Source of the DNA: CAYWXK01 sp964462515
GTDB lineage: Bacteria > Planctomycetota > Phycisphaerae > Sedimentisphaerales > Anaerobacaceae
NCBI GenBank assembly: GCA_964462515.1
Contig: CAYWXK010000031.1
Span: 1-48,350 of the forward strand
Reading direction: 5' to 3'
DNA: 48,350 nucleotides
In this document: positions 15,844 through 25,420 of the stretch, piece by piece
How the letters are laid out: each line of letters begins with the position of its first letter
Numbering within the stretch: the stretch's first letter is position 1
Program-made: the position numbers and the translations under genes
Notes under the pieces: generated by a model
Seen by the model: only the letters and a program-made list of their open reading frames with translations
The model's database searches: none
What the model was told of the DNA's origin: nothing

Positions 15844-18800
15844 TTATGATTCGCCGGGAGTGGGTGCTGCCGGCTGCCAGCTTTCAGGGTCGCCCCAGGT
15901 GGCTGGATGAATAGTTGCGTCACGAATTACTAATGCGTCGCCGCTGCCATCCGTGGTCGGATACCAGTTGTCTCTGTATCTAAACCGCAGTATCGCAGCT
16001 TCCAACGGAACCGGCAGCCTCAAAATAATATTTTCTCCGGCGTTACTTAAGTTGCCGATGTATTGGCCTGCAATATTAATGCCCGTTCCATATTCCGATT
16101 CGAAGGCAGTTAAATTGCTGATGACCACAACATACTCACCAGGGTTAAGTGTCTCTGTCTCCTGCGGGAAGGTAAAATCAATACCCTCGGTAAAGCGCAC
16201 GCCATTTAAGTCCAGAACCACGTCGCTGATATTTTTTAGCTCAATGAAATCGTATTCGCTGCCGTCCGGGTGATGATACATTACCTCAGTAACTCTAAGA
16301 CCATCCAGCAAATCAAGGGCGCTGAGGAATGGAAACTCGCCCTCTGTCCTTGTGATAATAGCCTTCAGCTCAACTGAAAGAAGGAAGTCGCTGCGATTGC
16401 CGGAATCATTTAGAGCGTGGATGGCAAGGATATTGTTACCCTGCCGCAGCGAGCCGATTCTGTTGGAAATGTCGATGTCTTCGAAAACAACGGCTGCGGC
16501 ATCAGCATGCTGCCCTGTTGCATCTGAGTTCCAGAGCGGTGTAGCGGGGGCGTTGCGTTCAGCAACCTTCTGCCCGTTTATATAAGCGATATAGCCATCA
16601 TCATATCGCACCCTGATTACCATCTTGGTGAAGTCACTCGTGCTATCGCTAACAGTGAACGGGATACGGATGTAGCAGGTATCATTCTTGTTGTACATCG
16701 CGGCTTCGACATCGTAACTAATGTAAGGGTCGTATGTCGTCTGCGTATAGTCGTAACCTACGCCGCCCGTCTTAGCAGGTATGAAAACCCCATCATTCCA
16801 GCCGGAATCGTCAAAATTCGGGTCTGAGTTCCAGGTCGGGCCTATATGACCTGCAAACGCCGGGACAATCACCCGCTTGGTGGCATTTTCTGCTGCCAGG
16901 GTAACGTCAATGTCTATCGTCCTCAGAGATGGGTTGGAAATACCCGGCGTTGGCAGCACGAAGAATTCAAAATTCTCCACCCCATCCGGCGCTCGACCAT
17001 AAGAGACATCCGTAGTCTGTGGGCCATAAATAACCTTGTCTATCTGGTTTAACTGTGCATCAAACAAACCTATCATTTCCGTATCCGCCGACAGCCTGAA
17101 ATTCACATGCCCCGGACCATTGGAATTATCGGCTATATACACGGCAAAGCCATTACCATCTATAAAGCTCAATGGACTAATCTTGTGCTTATCCTGCTGA
17201 TTAACAGGATTATCAGTCAGATACATACCTCCTATATCCACAGGCGATGGATGCGGATTATATAGCTCAATAAAGTCATCCTCAAACAGAACCAGTCCAT
17301 TTGTGAACCACTCGTTAATCTTAACAGTGTCAGGATTGCCCAATGATTCTTGCACATTGGCCTGGCCAAAGGTAGGAGCAGTTAAAGTCCACCTGCCATC
17401 ACGGCCGATTCGGCCAACGGACAGGTCGGTTAGCTGCAGACCAAACTGGACAGAATCCAGAATCTGACCATTTTTATCATATAGATAAACGCTATCGCCT
17501 TCCCTATTTAGCGCAAATCCGGTATGAAGTCCGGAGGCGGCAGTATTGGTATCGGCGTAAAGAATCAGATACTCTCCGGGACTCATAGCTCCACCTGAGA
17601 AGACAAACTTATTCGGCTCGACCGGATTATCTGTTATCTTTATGCCGGTAAGGTCCAGCGGCACAGGCCCATCATAGTAAAGCTCAATTATGTCAGGGAA
17701 TTGGCCCTCGTGCTCAAAGGCACTGTTATTGTCAGCTATTAGCTCAGAGAGGCTGAGCTTGCTATAGGAGGAATCAACCGTCCAAGTATGTGAGGTGTTT
17801 GGACTTTCCTGCCAGACTCTGGCGGAGTTCTTGCCAATGACATAGACGGTATAGGATTGTCCGTTAATTAAGCCGGATAACTCTATTGGGGTGCTTATTG
17901 GGAGTTCTGCGCTCCAGGGGCCGGTAGGGCTATTGACGGAGTATTTGTAGTGTGTGATGCCGGGCCCGCCGACGGTGAGCGTAGCAGTGGTGCGGTGGGT
18001 AATTAACGGCGGCTCGCCATAAACACAGGCGCCGGCTGGGACATAGGCGCCCATATCAAGACCGGTTAAGCCTGAGCCGATTGCCGGTGAGATCCCCCTT
18101 AGATGAAAATCACCTTTAGGGTCAACAAACAATGGGTCAGCATCAATATTTCCCGCACCTAAGTAATGCCACTGGGCAGGGAGTATCGAGTTGTAAACAT
18201 TGACATCTCCGGTGGGACCATAAGTGGGAAGCGGATCCTGGAAGAAATGCTCAAACATCGCAGCATTATTCCAGAATATATTGCCTTCCATATATGTACC
18301 CTTGCCGGGTGTCCTGGGTGGATTCCTGTACGGCTCACCAAAAGTGACTACGGCGATATTAGAGTCAACAAAAACATTGTTCTGGGCATACATGTAGCAA
18401 TCTTCCTTAAGCAGCACACCGTGGTCGTTGTTGATAAAGATATTCCGTGCCACGTAGATTTCGGACGAAAAGCCCTCGTTACCGGTGGCAACAGCACTAC
18501 TGTAACCATCGCTGCCGGCCTGGTGATGGAAGTTCATAAAGATATTACCCTCGATGTGGGCATCGGTGCTATCGAGGTCCGGACCATCGTCGCCACCACC
18601 CATAAAGATATTGTTGTATAACTGGAAGATCGGCCCAGGTCTCCGCCCGCCCGTAAAATCGATTATGTCATTGTAACCAGTCGCCGAACCGAAAATGCAG
18701 CCCTCAAAAATCAGATACTCATTTCCTGTAAGACCAACACCGTGAAGAGGTTCTGTACTTCCAACGGATGGAAAGATAGAATCGCGGCAGATCACCGACG

Positions 18801-21800
18801 GATGGTCTATGTTGAGCACTTCCGTATTGGTCCCGGACCATGTCATGTTGTCTATTGTGACCTTCGAGTACTGAACATCGGTCGATTTGCCCTGGCCGTC
18901 GCCAAACTCATGGTCAACGTATGCAAGCCGATTATCTTCGAGCGTGTGGTCGAACTTAACTCCATCCCAATGCGCCCCTCCGGGTACACTAGTCAGCCGT
19001 ATGCGGTTGTACTGGGTACCTTCTGCAACAAGTCGGCCGCCCTGCTGAACAGTAATTCCGGTCCCGCCTTCAAAGAACAGAGTTGTTCCCGCCTGGATGG
19101 TAAGTGTACGGCCGCTGGGCACGAATATGTCGCCCGTTATATGCCACGGGCCAGAGGCGGCATCGAGAGTTCTATTGGTTGCGAGCGTGCCGGAAATATC
19201 CAAATCGCTGCCATCATTGTACCAGATATCTATATAACCATTCTCGAGCTCGTTGCCTGTTCCGTCGGGTCCGTCAAAGGTCTGAACAATGACACGATTG
19301 ATACCCGGCTGCAATAGAGGCGTGTCCTCGCCCACTTCAAAGGCCACAAGCTCAAGGTCGAAACTGATGTCGGCACTGGTTGGAAGATACTGGTGAATCT
19401 CGACAACCAAAATGTTATTTCCGTTTTGCAGGTGATTCGGGTCAATATTGGTAAAGTCGTCATCATTAGGATAAACCGCTCCTCCGTAGTAAAGAGTTTC
19501 AATATCATTACCCTGCGCATCAGTGCCGTTGACATTGGTAGAGGCCGTTGTGCTGTAGGTAATCCCGCTCTGCGGCATATTACTGCTGGCGATTTTTTCT
19601 TCATTAAGATAGACCACTGCACCATCATCACGCAATATCCGCAGACTCAGCCTGGAATATTTCGATACGTCGTTCACTTCAAACCTATGGGTGAAATAGG
19701 TGGTAATGTTCTTCTGGACGCCCGCTGTGGATGGGTCTGTGTCGATATAACTAATCGTTGTTGCCTCAGGTCTGCCATCTGCCGCATCGCCATAGCCCAG
19801 CTCTGCATCGTCCTCCGGCCAGTTGCTGTCGTTGATGTTCAAATACCACTGAGGGCCAAGGTCGGTATATTCGTCAAAGTATCTCCACTTCGAACCTCTA
19901 TTCACAAGAGTTGTGCTATTAGCTTCAGAAGTTCCGCTGAATGTCCATTTGCCATCTATAGCCGACCAAACTGTCGGATGTCCATTCACCAGCACAGAGC
20001 GGGTCTCAACAGCATCAGCGGTGCCATAAAGTGCAACTGTGTTGACATCGGTTTGATGGTAGCCGGAAACCTGCGGCAGGTCGGTGCCGATAGTCAACTG
20101 GGATGGTATAAGTGAAAGTATATATGTATTGCGCTGCGCAATGAAGGTTTTCATCCGGTTTATTGTGGTTGGCGGCACCCAATCGCCGAGAGATTCATCC
20201 AGAAATGGGTTAATCCGCCCAGCCGAAAAAACCGTCCCGATAAGGTCCCTCAAGTGAAAATAAAACCTCGGCGCAAACTGCGGATGTTCCAGAAACCGTT
20301 TTATCGCAGGGATTCCTCTGGCTTGAAGAATAGGGTCGTTATAGAGGCCGGTATTTTGACCCAGCCCGCATACGGAATCCAGGTCGTGCTGAATAAGCAC
20401 AAAACGCGGGTCCTCGACTCCACTATATATATGATAGTCGTCTCCATTTCCATTAGCGAGGGTGGTTTCCTTATTGTTCAATATCACATTTACGGCAATA
20501 TGGCGAAGCCATTGTTCGGCATTGATAACACGATTGACCTCCTGGACATAAGTTTGTTCCGGCGTGTTCGATAGAACGTTGCACAGCTCTATCAGGTCTG
20601 ACCAATCGTCCTGCATTGTATTGGTTTCTTTGAAGTAATTCTGCCGATACGAAGTTGGTGTCGCACCCTCATAACGCAGGTCTGCCTGATGAGTAACACG
20701 CATACATTGATAAGTATTGCCTGCGCCGTCCTCCGGGTAATGGTTGTCGGTAAATTCGCTGTTAACAGCCTCAAGATGAACATACGAACCATAAGTAGCC
20801 GTCGGGTCAGTGTCTGCCTGGTTCTCTCCATTAACTCGAACCTCGACGGCGGCTGTATCGCATTGTGCAAGACCGGACATTCTAAACAGAGCATTGCCTA
20901 CTAACTGTAGATACGTAAATTTGGTATTCAGATTAAGCGCAGTTACATCCTTCCACGGCTGGTCGTGAACAAAGTTGATATGAAAGTTATTCGGAAAATC
21001 GTTTCGCGTGCCGTGCCCACGATTGCGAACCCCGATAGTATAACGGAGCTTTGTATCGACTCCATCTACGCTGATAAACGTTGCATTCATCTGTGAGTTC
21101 GGACCCTCAAGGGTGCTGTGAGATACAATATCCCTCATCTTTGCCTTTTCGGCATTGGTCATAATAATGTGATAAACAGGCTGACTGCCGGCAATCCAGG
21201 GAGCGTAGGGGTCAAACATATTATCTACCTGATATAGTGCATTTGTAACCTGCTCTGATATGCCATCAATCAGAGCAGGTGCAGGCCAGGTGCGGCTATT
21301 ATTGCTGGTATCACGGGCCTCTACATAAAACTCGATTATGGTGTTATTCGAGTGAGCAGGTATTTGAGCACCATAAACCCCATCTCCGGCCTGCTCATCA
21401 CCGTGCAAGCCATCATCAAACATTACGACATCGTTGTAATCGTCGGGGTCGTGGTGAGGATAGACATCTTTTACATAGACCGAACGGTCAATCCGATAAT
21501 GCAGCATCACCCCAACGCCGGTTGCCATCTCATCGATGATGCGAGCAGTCACCGTTGTCGTGTCATTAGGCCCAGGCATAATCGGGAAATGAGCGACATC
21601 TACAATCAGGGGCGCAATATCGTTATCAATAACTGAGTTAATGGCGCCAGGCGTGCCATTGTCGGTGCTGCTTGCTGCCCAGTTGTGTCCACATTCATTG
21701 GGTAATGCAGCATTAATTAACTCGAGCGACTTGCCGTCACCATCGTGCTCTGCCACCCATATCCACCCGCGGTAACCGACTTCTAAAGGACCAAGCTCGC

Positions 21801-22878
21801 GGCGCGCCCAATCACCCTGGTCGGCGTAGTAGAGCCAGTCGATTGTAGAGTTTGCATCGTCAGCCAATACAATATCTTCGCCGGAGTTGGCCAGCCGGCC
21901 GGTCCATCCGCCGATAACATTACTAACGCCCGGATACTTGGCTGCAAACGCATTCACGTCAGCAGCCACAACAAGATACTCGCCTGCATTCAGCGTTACA
22001 TCCGGGAAAACATAATCCACACCATCAACAAACTTCCAACCCGCTAAATTGACCGCCTCTATACTCCTATTCCACAGCTCAATATACTCCAGAGCCATAT
22101 TCTCCGGCTCATATAAGTTGTGAGCCTCGTCCCACAAATGATAAGGATGATACATAATCTCATTGATAACTACCGCAATCGGCGCACCATGATTGGGCCT
22201 GCGGGGAGTGGGGCTGTCAAAAATATGCCAACTGGCGCTGCCATCAGGCAGCCGACCGTAAGACTTGTTTTGCTGCTGTGAGCCAAATCCAATACTATCA
22301 ATCAGATTCCTGTCAGCATCATACAAACCTATATCCTCTCCTCCGCCATCCAGTGCAAAAGGAACGTGAAGCGCCCCTTCACCCGTCTCATTATCAGCCC
22401 AAATCAACAGATACCCGCCTGAGGCAATGGTGGTCACGGCAGGATTGCCGCGAGGGATTTGCCACCTCGGGCCGGTATCCAGATTATCTGTAACCCACAT
22501 CCCCCCTATATCGATAGCATCCTCGCCATAGTTGTAAATCTCTATCCAGTCATCGTAATCACCCCACTCATCGTGGATACCGGTTAGACTGTTGTTCCTG
22601 GCCATAAATTCGTTGATGACAAGTGGAATCCTTCCATGGACCTGCCAGTTCGCAGCCATAAGGGCAAAGTCATTCAGTCCTACACCTGGCACTCCATCGA
22701 GGTCGGCGCTGCAGTTTGGCGCAGAGCAGCTCGCATCCAGCCATTCCTGAGCAAAGAGCTGCAGGTCTGCGAGGTCAACAATGTAGTTCTCGTTCAAATC
22801 ACCCTTCAGGTAGGTTTGCGCCCCAGCTAAACAGGCCAAAGTTGCAACCAACGCCAGTGTTAATAGTGAGATTTTCAT
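15844..22878 (-). CDS. Giant secreted lamin-tail / CotH / beta-helix protein (~2344 aa)
   Basis: The signal peptide (MKISLLTLALVATLACLAGA) defines ATG 22878; ATG 22902 would put charged residues before it. A dockerin-like pair follows (GDLNENYIVDLADL ~27; ADLDGVPGVGLNDF ~58). Next come lamin-tail domains (VINEFMARN ~87, VINEIMYHP ~235), a CotH-kinase-like region (~555-845; FVLIQHDLDSVCGLG near 836) and a beta-sandwich (WYLNINDSNWPEDDAELG ~1010). A right-handed beta-helix follows (~1240-1590; TLTIQAGTTLFFEGG, YNNIFMGGG, ARNIFINND), then an Fn3-like stretch (~1640). After this come lamin-tail domains (LSELIADNN ~1710, KINEWFTNG ~1852), a second galactose-binding-like sandwich (DPNFDDSGWNDGVF ~2015) and a last lamin-tail domain (VTEVMYHHPDG ~2193). 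It is extracellular, and its domain order echoes the 6161 gene. Its role in surface assembly or polymer handling is unknown. Confidence 0.85.
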   Translation of the reverse strand: MKISLLTLALVATLACLAGAQTYLKGDLNENYIVDLADLQLFAQEWLDASCSAPNCSADLDGVPGVGLNDFALMAANWQVHGRIPLVINEFMARNNSLTGIHDEWGDYDDWIEIYNYGEDAIDIGGMWVTDNLDTGPRWQIPRGNPAVTTIASGGYLLIWADNETGEGALHVPFALDGGGEDIGLYDADRNLIDSIGFGSQQQNKSYGRLPDGSASWHIFDSPTPRRPNHGAPIAVVINEIMYHPYHLWDEAHNLYEPENMALEYIELWNRSIEAVNLAGWKFVDGVDYVFPDVTLNAGEYLVVAADVNAFAAKYPGVSNVIGGWTGRLANSGEDIVLADDANSTIDWLYYADQGDWARRELGPLEVGYRGWIWVAEHDGDGKSLELINAALPNECGHNWAASSTDNGTPGAINSVIDNDIAPLIVDVAHFPIMPGPNDTTTVTARIIDEMATGVGVMLHYRIDRSVYVKDVYPHHDPDDYNDVVMFDDGLHGDEQAGDGVYGAQIPAHSNNTIIEFYVEARDTSNNSRTWPAPALIDGISEQVTNALYQVDNMFDPYAPWIAGSQPVYHIIMTNAEKAKMRDIVSHSTLEGPNSQMNATFISVDGVDTKLRYTIGVRNRGHGTRNDFPNNFHINFVHDQPWKDVTALNLNTKFTYLQLVGNALFRMSGLAQCDTAAVEVRVNGENQADTDPTATYGSYVHLEAVNSEFTDNHYPEDGAGNTYQCMRVTHQADLRYEGATPTSYRQNYFKETNTMQDDWSDLIELCNVLSNTPEQTYVQEVNRVINAEQWLRHIAVNVILNNKETTLANGNGDDYHIYSGVEDPRFVLIQHDLDSVCGLGQNTGLYNDPILQARGIPAIKRFLEHPQFAPRFYFHLRDLIGTVFSAGRINPFLDESLGDWVPPTTINRMKTFIAQRNTYILSLIPSQLTIGTDLPQVSGYHQTDVNTVALYGTADAVETRSVLVNGHPTVWSAIDGKWTFSGTSEANSTTLVNRGSKWRYFDEYTDLGPQWYLNINDSNWPEDDAELGYGDAADGRPEATTISYIDTDPSTAGVQKNITTYFTHRFEVNDVSKYSRLSLRILRDDGAVVYLNEEKIASSNMPQSGITYSTTASTNVNGTDAQGNDIETLYYGGAVYPNDDDFTNIDPNHLQNGNNILVVEIHQYLPTSADISFDLELVAFEVGEDTPLLQPGINRVIVQTFDGPDGTGNELENGYIDIWYNDGSDLDISGTLATNRTLDAASGPWHITGDIFVPSGRTLTIQAGTTLFFEGGTGITVQQGGRLVAEGTQYNRIRLTSVPGGAHWDGVKFDHTLEDNRLAYVDHEFGDGQGKSTDVQYSKVTIDNMTWSGTNTEVLNIDHPSVICRDSIFPSVGSTEPLHGVGLTGNEYLIFEGCIFGSATGYNDIIDFTGGRRPGPIFQLYNNIFMGGGDDGPDLDSTDAHIEGNIFMNFHHQAGSDGYSSAVATGNEGFSSEIYVARNIFINNDHGVLLKEDCYMYAQNNVFVDSNIAVVTFGEPYRNPPRTPGKGTYMEGNIFWNNAAMFEHFFQDPLPTYGPTGDVNVYNSILPAQWHYLGAGNIDADPLFVDPKGDFHLRGISPAIGSGLTGLDMGAYVPAGACVYGEPPLITHRTTATLTVGGPGITHYKYSVNSPTGPWSAELPISTPIELSGLINGQSYTVYVIGKNSARVWQESPNTSHTWTVDSSYSKLSLSELIADNNSAFEHEGQFPDIIELYYDGPVPLDLTGIKITDNPVEPNKFVFSGGAMSPGEYLILYADTNTAASGLHTGFALNREGDSVYLYDKNGQILDSVQFGLQLTDLSVGRIGRDGRWTLTAPTFGQANVQESLGNPDTVKINEWFTNGLVLFEDDFIELYNPHPSPVDIGGMYLTDNPVNQQDKHKISPLSFIDGNGFAVYIADNSNGPGHVNFRLSADTEMIGLFDAQLNQIDKVIYGPQTTDVSYGRAPDGVENFEFFVLPTPGISNPSLRTIDIDVTLAAENATKRVIVPAFAGHIGPTWNSDPNFDDSGWNDGVFIPAKTGGVGYDYTQTTYDPYISYDVEAAMYNKNDTCYIRIPFTVSDSTSDFTKMVIRVRYDDGYIAYINGQKVAERNAPATPLWNSDATGQHADAAAVVFEDIDISNRIGSLRQGNNILAIHALNDSGNRSDFLLSVELKAIITRTEGEFPFLSALDLLDGLRVTEVMYHHPDGSEYDFIELKNISDVVLDLNGVRFTEGIDFTFPQETETLNPGEYVVVISNLTAFESEYGTGINIAGQYIGNLSNAGENIILRLPVPLEAAILRFRYRDNWYPTTDGSGDALVIRDATIHPATWGDPESWQPAAPTPGES

Positions 22879-23000
22879 AGGTTTGGGTATTCCCCTTTCC
22901 ATCCTTATCAGTGGTTTATAATTAGTTGCGGGTTTTTGATTTAATTTTTCTATTTGTAAGCCCTAAAAAACGAATCACATCTATAAACAAATCATAATTT

Positions 23001-23029
23001 ATTATAACACTTTTGGTTAATTTCGTCAA
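23001..23029 (-). promoter_or_regulatory. Near-consensus sigma-70 promoter for the giant gene
   Basis: Minus strand: TTGACG (23024-23029), 17-base spacer, TATAAT (23001-23006), about 120 bases upstream of ATG 22878. The rest of 22903-23297 is AT-rich and shows no gene. Confidence 0.65.
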
Positions 23030-23297
23030 TGTTTAAGACCTCACGTATGCAACTTATGCTCACAACGGCCGAGATAAGTTTTTTTCTGACAGTATGTTAC
23101 ATTCTTTGAGAGTCCCAAACCCTGATATTCAAGTTATTAGCCACACACTCGGTTTCTATACTTTGGATTTAGGTATAAAGTTCTCTTTCGTTTTGAACTT
23201 TGCGGCAATAATAAGACCCCCCAGCCATCTCTTTTGTGACGGCTAATTTAGCATCACCCCCCCCGGATTTATCCGCCAGACGTTCGGCGGACAAGGT

Positions 23298-24953
23298 TCA
23301 GAAGTCGCCTGATTGTCCTTTTGTCTTACGCACCTCTTCTTTTATCCGCTGGATATGTCCTCGCCCCAGACCCTTTACCTCACAGCCCAGCTCAAAATAT
23401 CGGCGGATTTTGCGGTCGTCTAATATCCCGTAGCAGTCAATCACCGCCAATGGTGCCCCTGCCCACTCAACTATTCTTTCAGGCTCAAGCTGCAAATAGC
23501 TCTGATGCGGCACCGCAAGTATCAATGCCTGCACGCCCTTGAGCACAGCAGCCAAATCGTGCTGAACCCGTATATTAACCAGCTCATCCTGGTTGCGGAA
23601 AAACCTTGCCAGAGAATGTCCAGGCTCAGGATAGGTATCTTGCTTTTCCAGCTCATACCAGTGTTCAACATAAGGGTCGTGCACCCGTATCTCAGCACCC
23701 ATCTCGGTCAGCTTTCGGACGATTACTTCCGAGCCGCTGTAACGGGTATCACCGACATCCTGACGGTAGCTGGCGCCGCACAAAAGCACGACTGCCCCAG
23801 CTATCTGGCGACCCATATTTCGAAGCGCATCCCTTGTCAGCGTTGCCACGTGAAGGCCGCGAGTGTCGTTAGTGTCGATCGCCATCGGCGTTATCTTGAA
23901 TATATCGTCCTCAAATCCGAGAATGTGCTTATACGCCCAGTGGCCCAGACCTCCATCTTTGGGCAGGCAGTAACCGCCGATACCAGGGCCGGGGAAGATG
24001 ATGTTGTTATGTGTAGGCCGAACCTTGATTGCGTTAATCACTTTAATCAGGTCCACGCCGTTACGCTCCGCGAACAAACTCCACTCATCCAGAAATGCCA
24101 GCATCGCAGCACGGAAGGAATTCTCGATAATCTTGGTTGTCTCCGATTCAATCGGCCGGTCCATAACGGTCAAAGCATATTCTTCCGTGTTTATCACTTC
24201 GCGCAAGAACTTTTCGACTCGCTGCCTCGCTTGCGCATTACAGCCCGAACAGACCCGCCAGAAGTCACGAATTGACGAAACATATTGCCTGCCGGGCATA
24301 ACACGCTCAAAACTGTGCGCCAGCAGAGGTTCTGATTCTATGCCTCGCGTAGCAAAGGCCTTTTTAAGAATCGGCCAGGCAATAAACTCCGTTGTGCCGG
24401 GCGCAACGGTTGTTTCAATCAGGACAAGACATTCCGGAGGAATTTTATCGCCAATGATTTTTACTGTTGCCTCCAGGGCCGCCATTTCCACTCTGCCGGT
24501 CCGCATATTACCAAGGTCGTTCTTTACATAGTCGCACTGAACATCAACGACAACACAGTCTGCCAGCTTCAGACAGTCGCTATTGTAGGTGGCAATAAGT
24601 GTTTTCTTCTCCAGCACGCAGCGTGCAATCATCGGCTCGACTTGGGGGTCCTCAGCCCTGACCGGAGATTGGCCTCGATTAAGCAGCGGAATCTTCCAGT
24701 AACTTCTGGGACTTGGCCTCTGGCATCCGATGACGAACTTGCCGGGCTTGCCGGTTTTTTTATCGACAGTGTCGGCGACAATAGCCGCCATAACTGCCCC
24801 CACAAAACCAACGCCCATCACTACAACGATTTCTTTTCCATCCTTGCGTGCCGCTTCTGCCAGCAATCGAATACGCTCAAACTCCGCAGCATATTCATTT
24901 TCCGCAGGGATAGGGAATTTTTCACCTGTTGGAGCTATTGAATAATCAGCCAT
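23298..24953 (-). CDS. UDP-glucose/GDP-mannose-type nucleotide-sugar dehydrogenase
   Basis: 551 aa. The NAD-binding Rossmann glycine motif GVGFVG is at 47-52. The central signature (ESETTKIIENSFRAAMLAF) is present, and the catalytic cysteine motif GPGIGGYCLPKDGG is at ~325-338. The C-terminal nucleotide-sugar-binding domain has CGASYRQDVGDTRYSGS. The family oxidises the C6 hydroxyl of UDP-glucose, UDP-ManNAc or GDP-mannose to the uronic acid in two NAD-dependent steps for exopolysaccharide supply. It is longer than the usual ~430-450 aa, with an N-terminal extension of ~40 residues and an insertion around residues 60-90 (GCQRPSPRSYWKIPLLNRG). Substrate choice cannot be read from the sequence. 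It stands alone between secreted-protein genes, and no clear Shine-Dalgarno precedes the ATG. Confidence 0.88.
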   Translation of the reverse strand: MADYSIAPTGEKFPIPAENEYAAEFERIRLLAEAARKDGKEIVVVMGVGFVGAVMAAIVADTVDKKTGKPGKFVIGCQRPSPRSYWKIPLLNRGQSPVRAEDPQVEPMIARCVLEKKTLIATYNSDCLKLADCVVVDVQCDYVKNDLGNMRTGRVEMAALEATVKIIGDKIPPECLVLIETTVAPGTTEFIAWPILKKAFATRGIESEPLLAHSFERVMPGRQYVSSIRDFWRVCSGCNAQARQRVEKFLREVINTEEYALTVMDRPIESETTKIIENSFRAAMLAFLDEWSLFAERNGVDLIKVINAIKVRPTHNNIIFPGPGIGGYCLPKDGGLGHWAYKHILGFEDDIFKITPMAIDTNDTRGLHVATLTRDALRNMGRQIAGAVVLLCGASYRQDVGDTRYSGSEVIVRKLTEMGAEIRVHDPYVEHWYELEKQDTYPEPGHSLARFFRNQDELVNIRVQHDLAAVLKGVQALILAVPHQSYLQLEPERIVEWAGAPLAVIDCYGILDDRKIRRYFELGCEVKGLGRGHIQRIKEEVRKTKGQSGDF

Positions 24954-25032
24954 TAACAGAACCTTTCACGATTTCAAACCTCTGATACTTACTTAATTTT
25001 TTGCCACTGGTTCGACTCTGCTCACCATCAGA

Positions 25033-25070
25033 TTCGACAAGCTCACTGCAAGCCTGAGCGAAGTCGAAGG
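25033..25070. repeat. Facing TTCGAC...GTCGAA repeat words
   Basis: TTCGACAAGCTCA and TGAGCGAAGTCGAAGG face each other across a short centre, forming a hairpin of the CTGAGCTTGTCGAAGG family. A 'ctttgtgtcttcgtggcc' arm of the CACAAAG family follows at 25111-25139. The gap 24954-25281 has no gene. Confidence 0.55.
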
Positions 25071-25281
25071 AAAAGGCACCAAAACACCAGGTCTTTTTAA
25101 TTTATAAATTCTTTTGTGACTTTGTGTCTTCGTGGCCAATCCTTTTTCTTACTGCAACCTTTTTGCGAAAACCGTTATTTTATCCTCCAAAACCTGTGCA
25201 AGTTTACCAACAATCTCTTGTGTAGCAAGATTTTTCTGGATCCCGGCAACACCAGAATCCAAAGGCAAGTCTGTTTTTTTC

Positions 25282-25311
25282 TTGTATCGAAAGTGGAAAA
25301 AATGCTATAAT
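25282..25311 (+). promoter_or_regulatory. Putative promoter for the LamG/dockerin gene
   Basis: TTGTAT (25282-25287), 18-base spacer, TATAAT (25306-25311) preceded by an extended TGC. A CCGGCT...AGCCGG stem (about 25375-25403) lies in the ~100-base leader just before the Shine-Dalgarno sequence. Confidence 0.55.
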
Positions 25312-25420
25312 TTTGTTGTAAACTTAGACTATCCGCCAAAGGCAGATTTGTTAAAAATTAGCTCTTCGGACTCCGGCTGGCGCCTTCGCCCAGACGAGCC
25401 GGTTGGGCTGGAGGGTAGGG

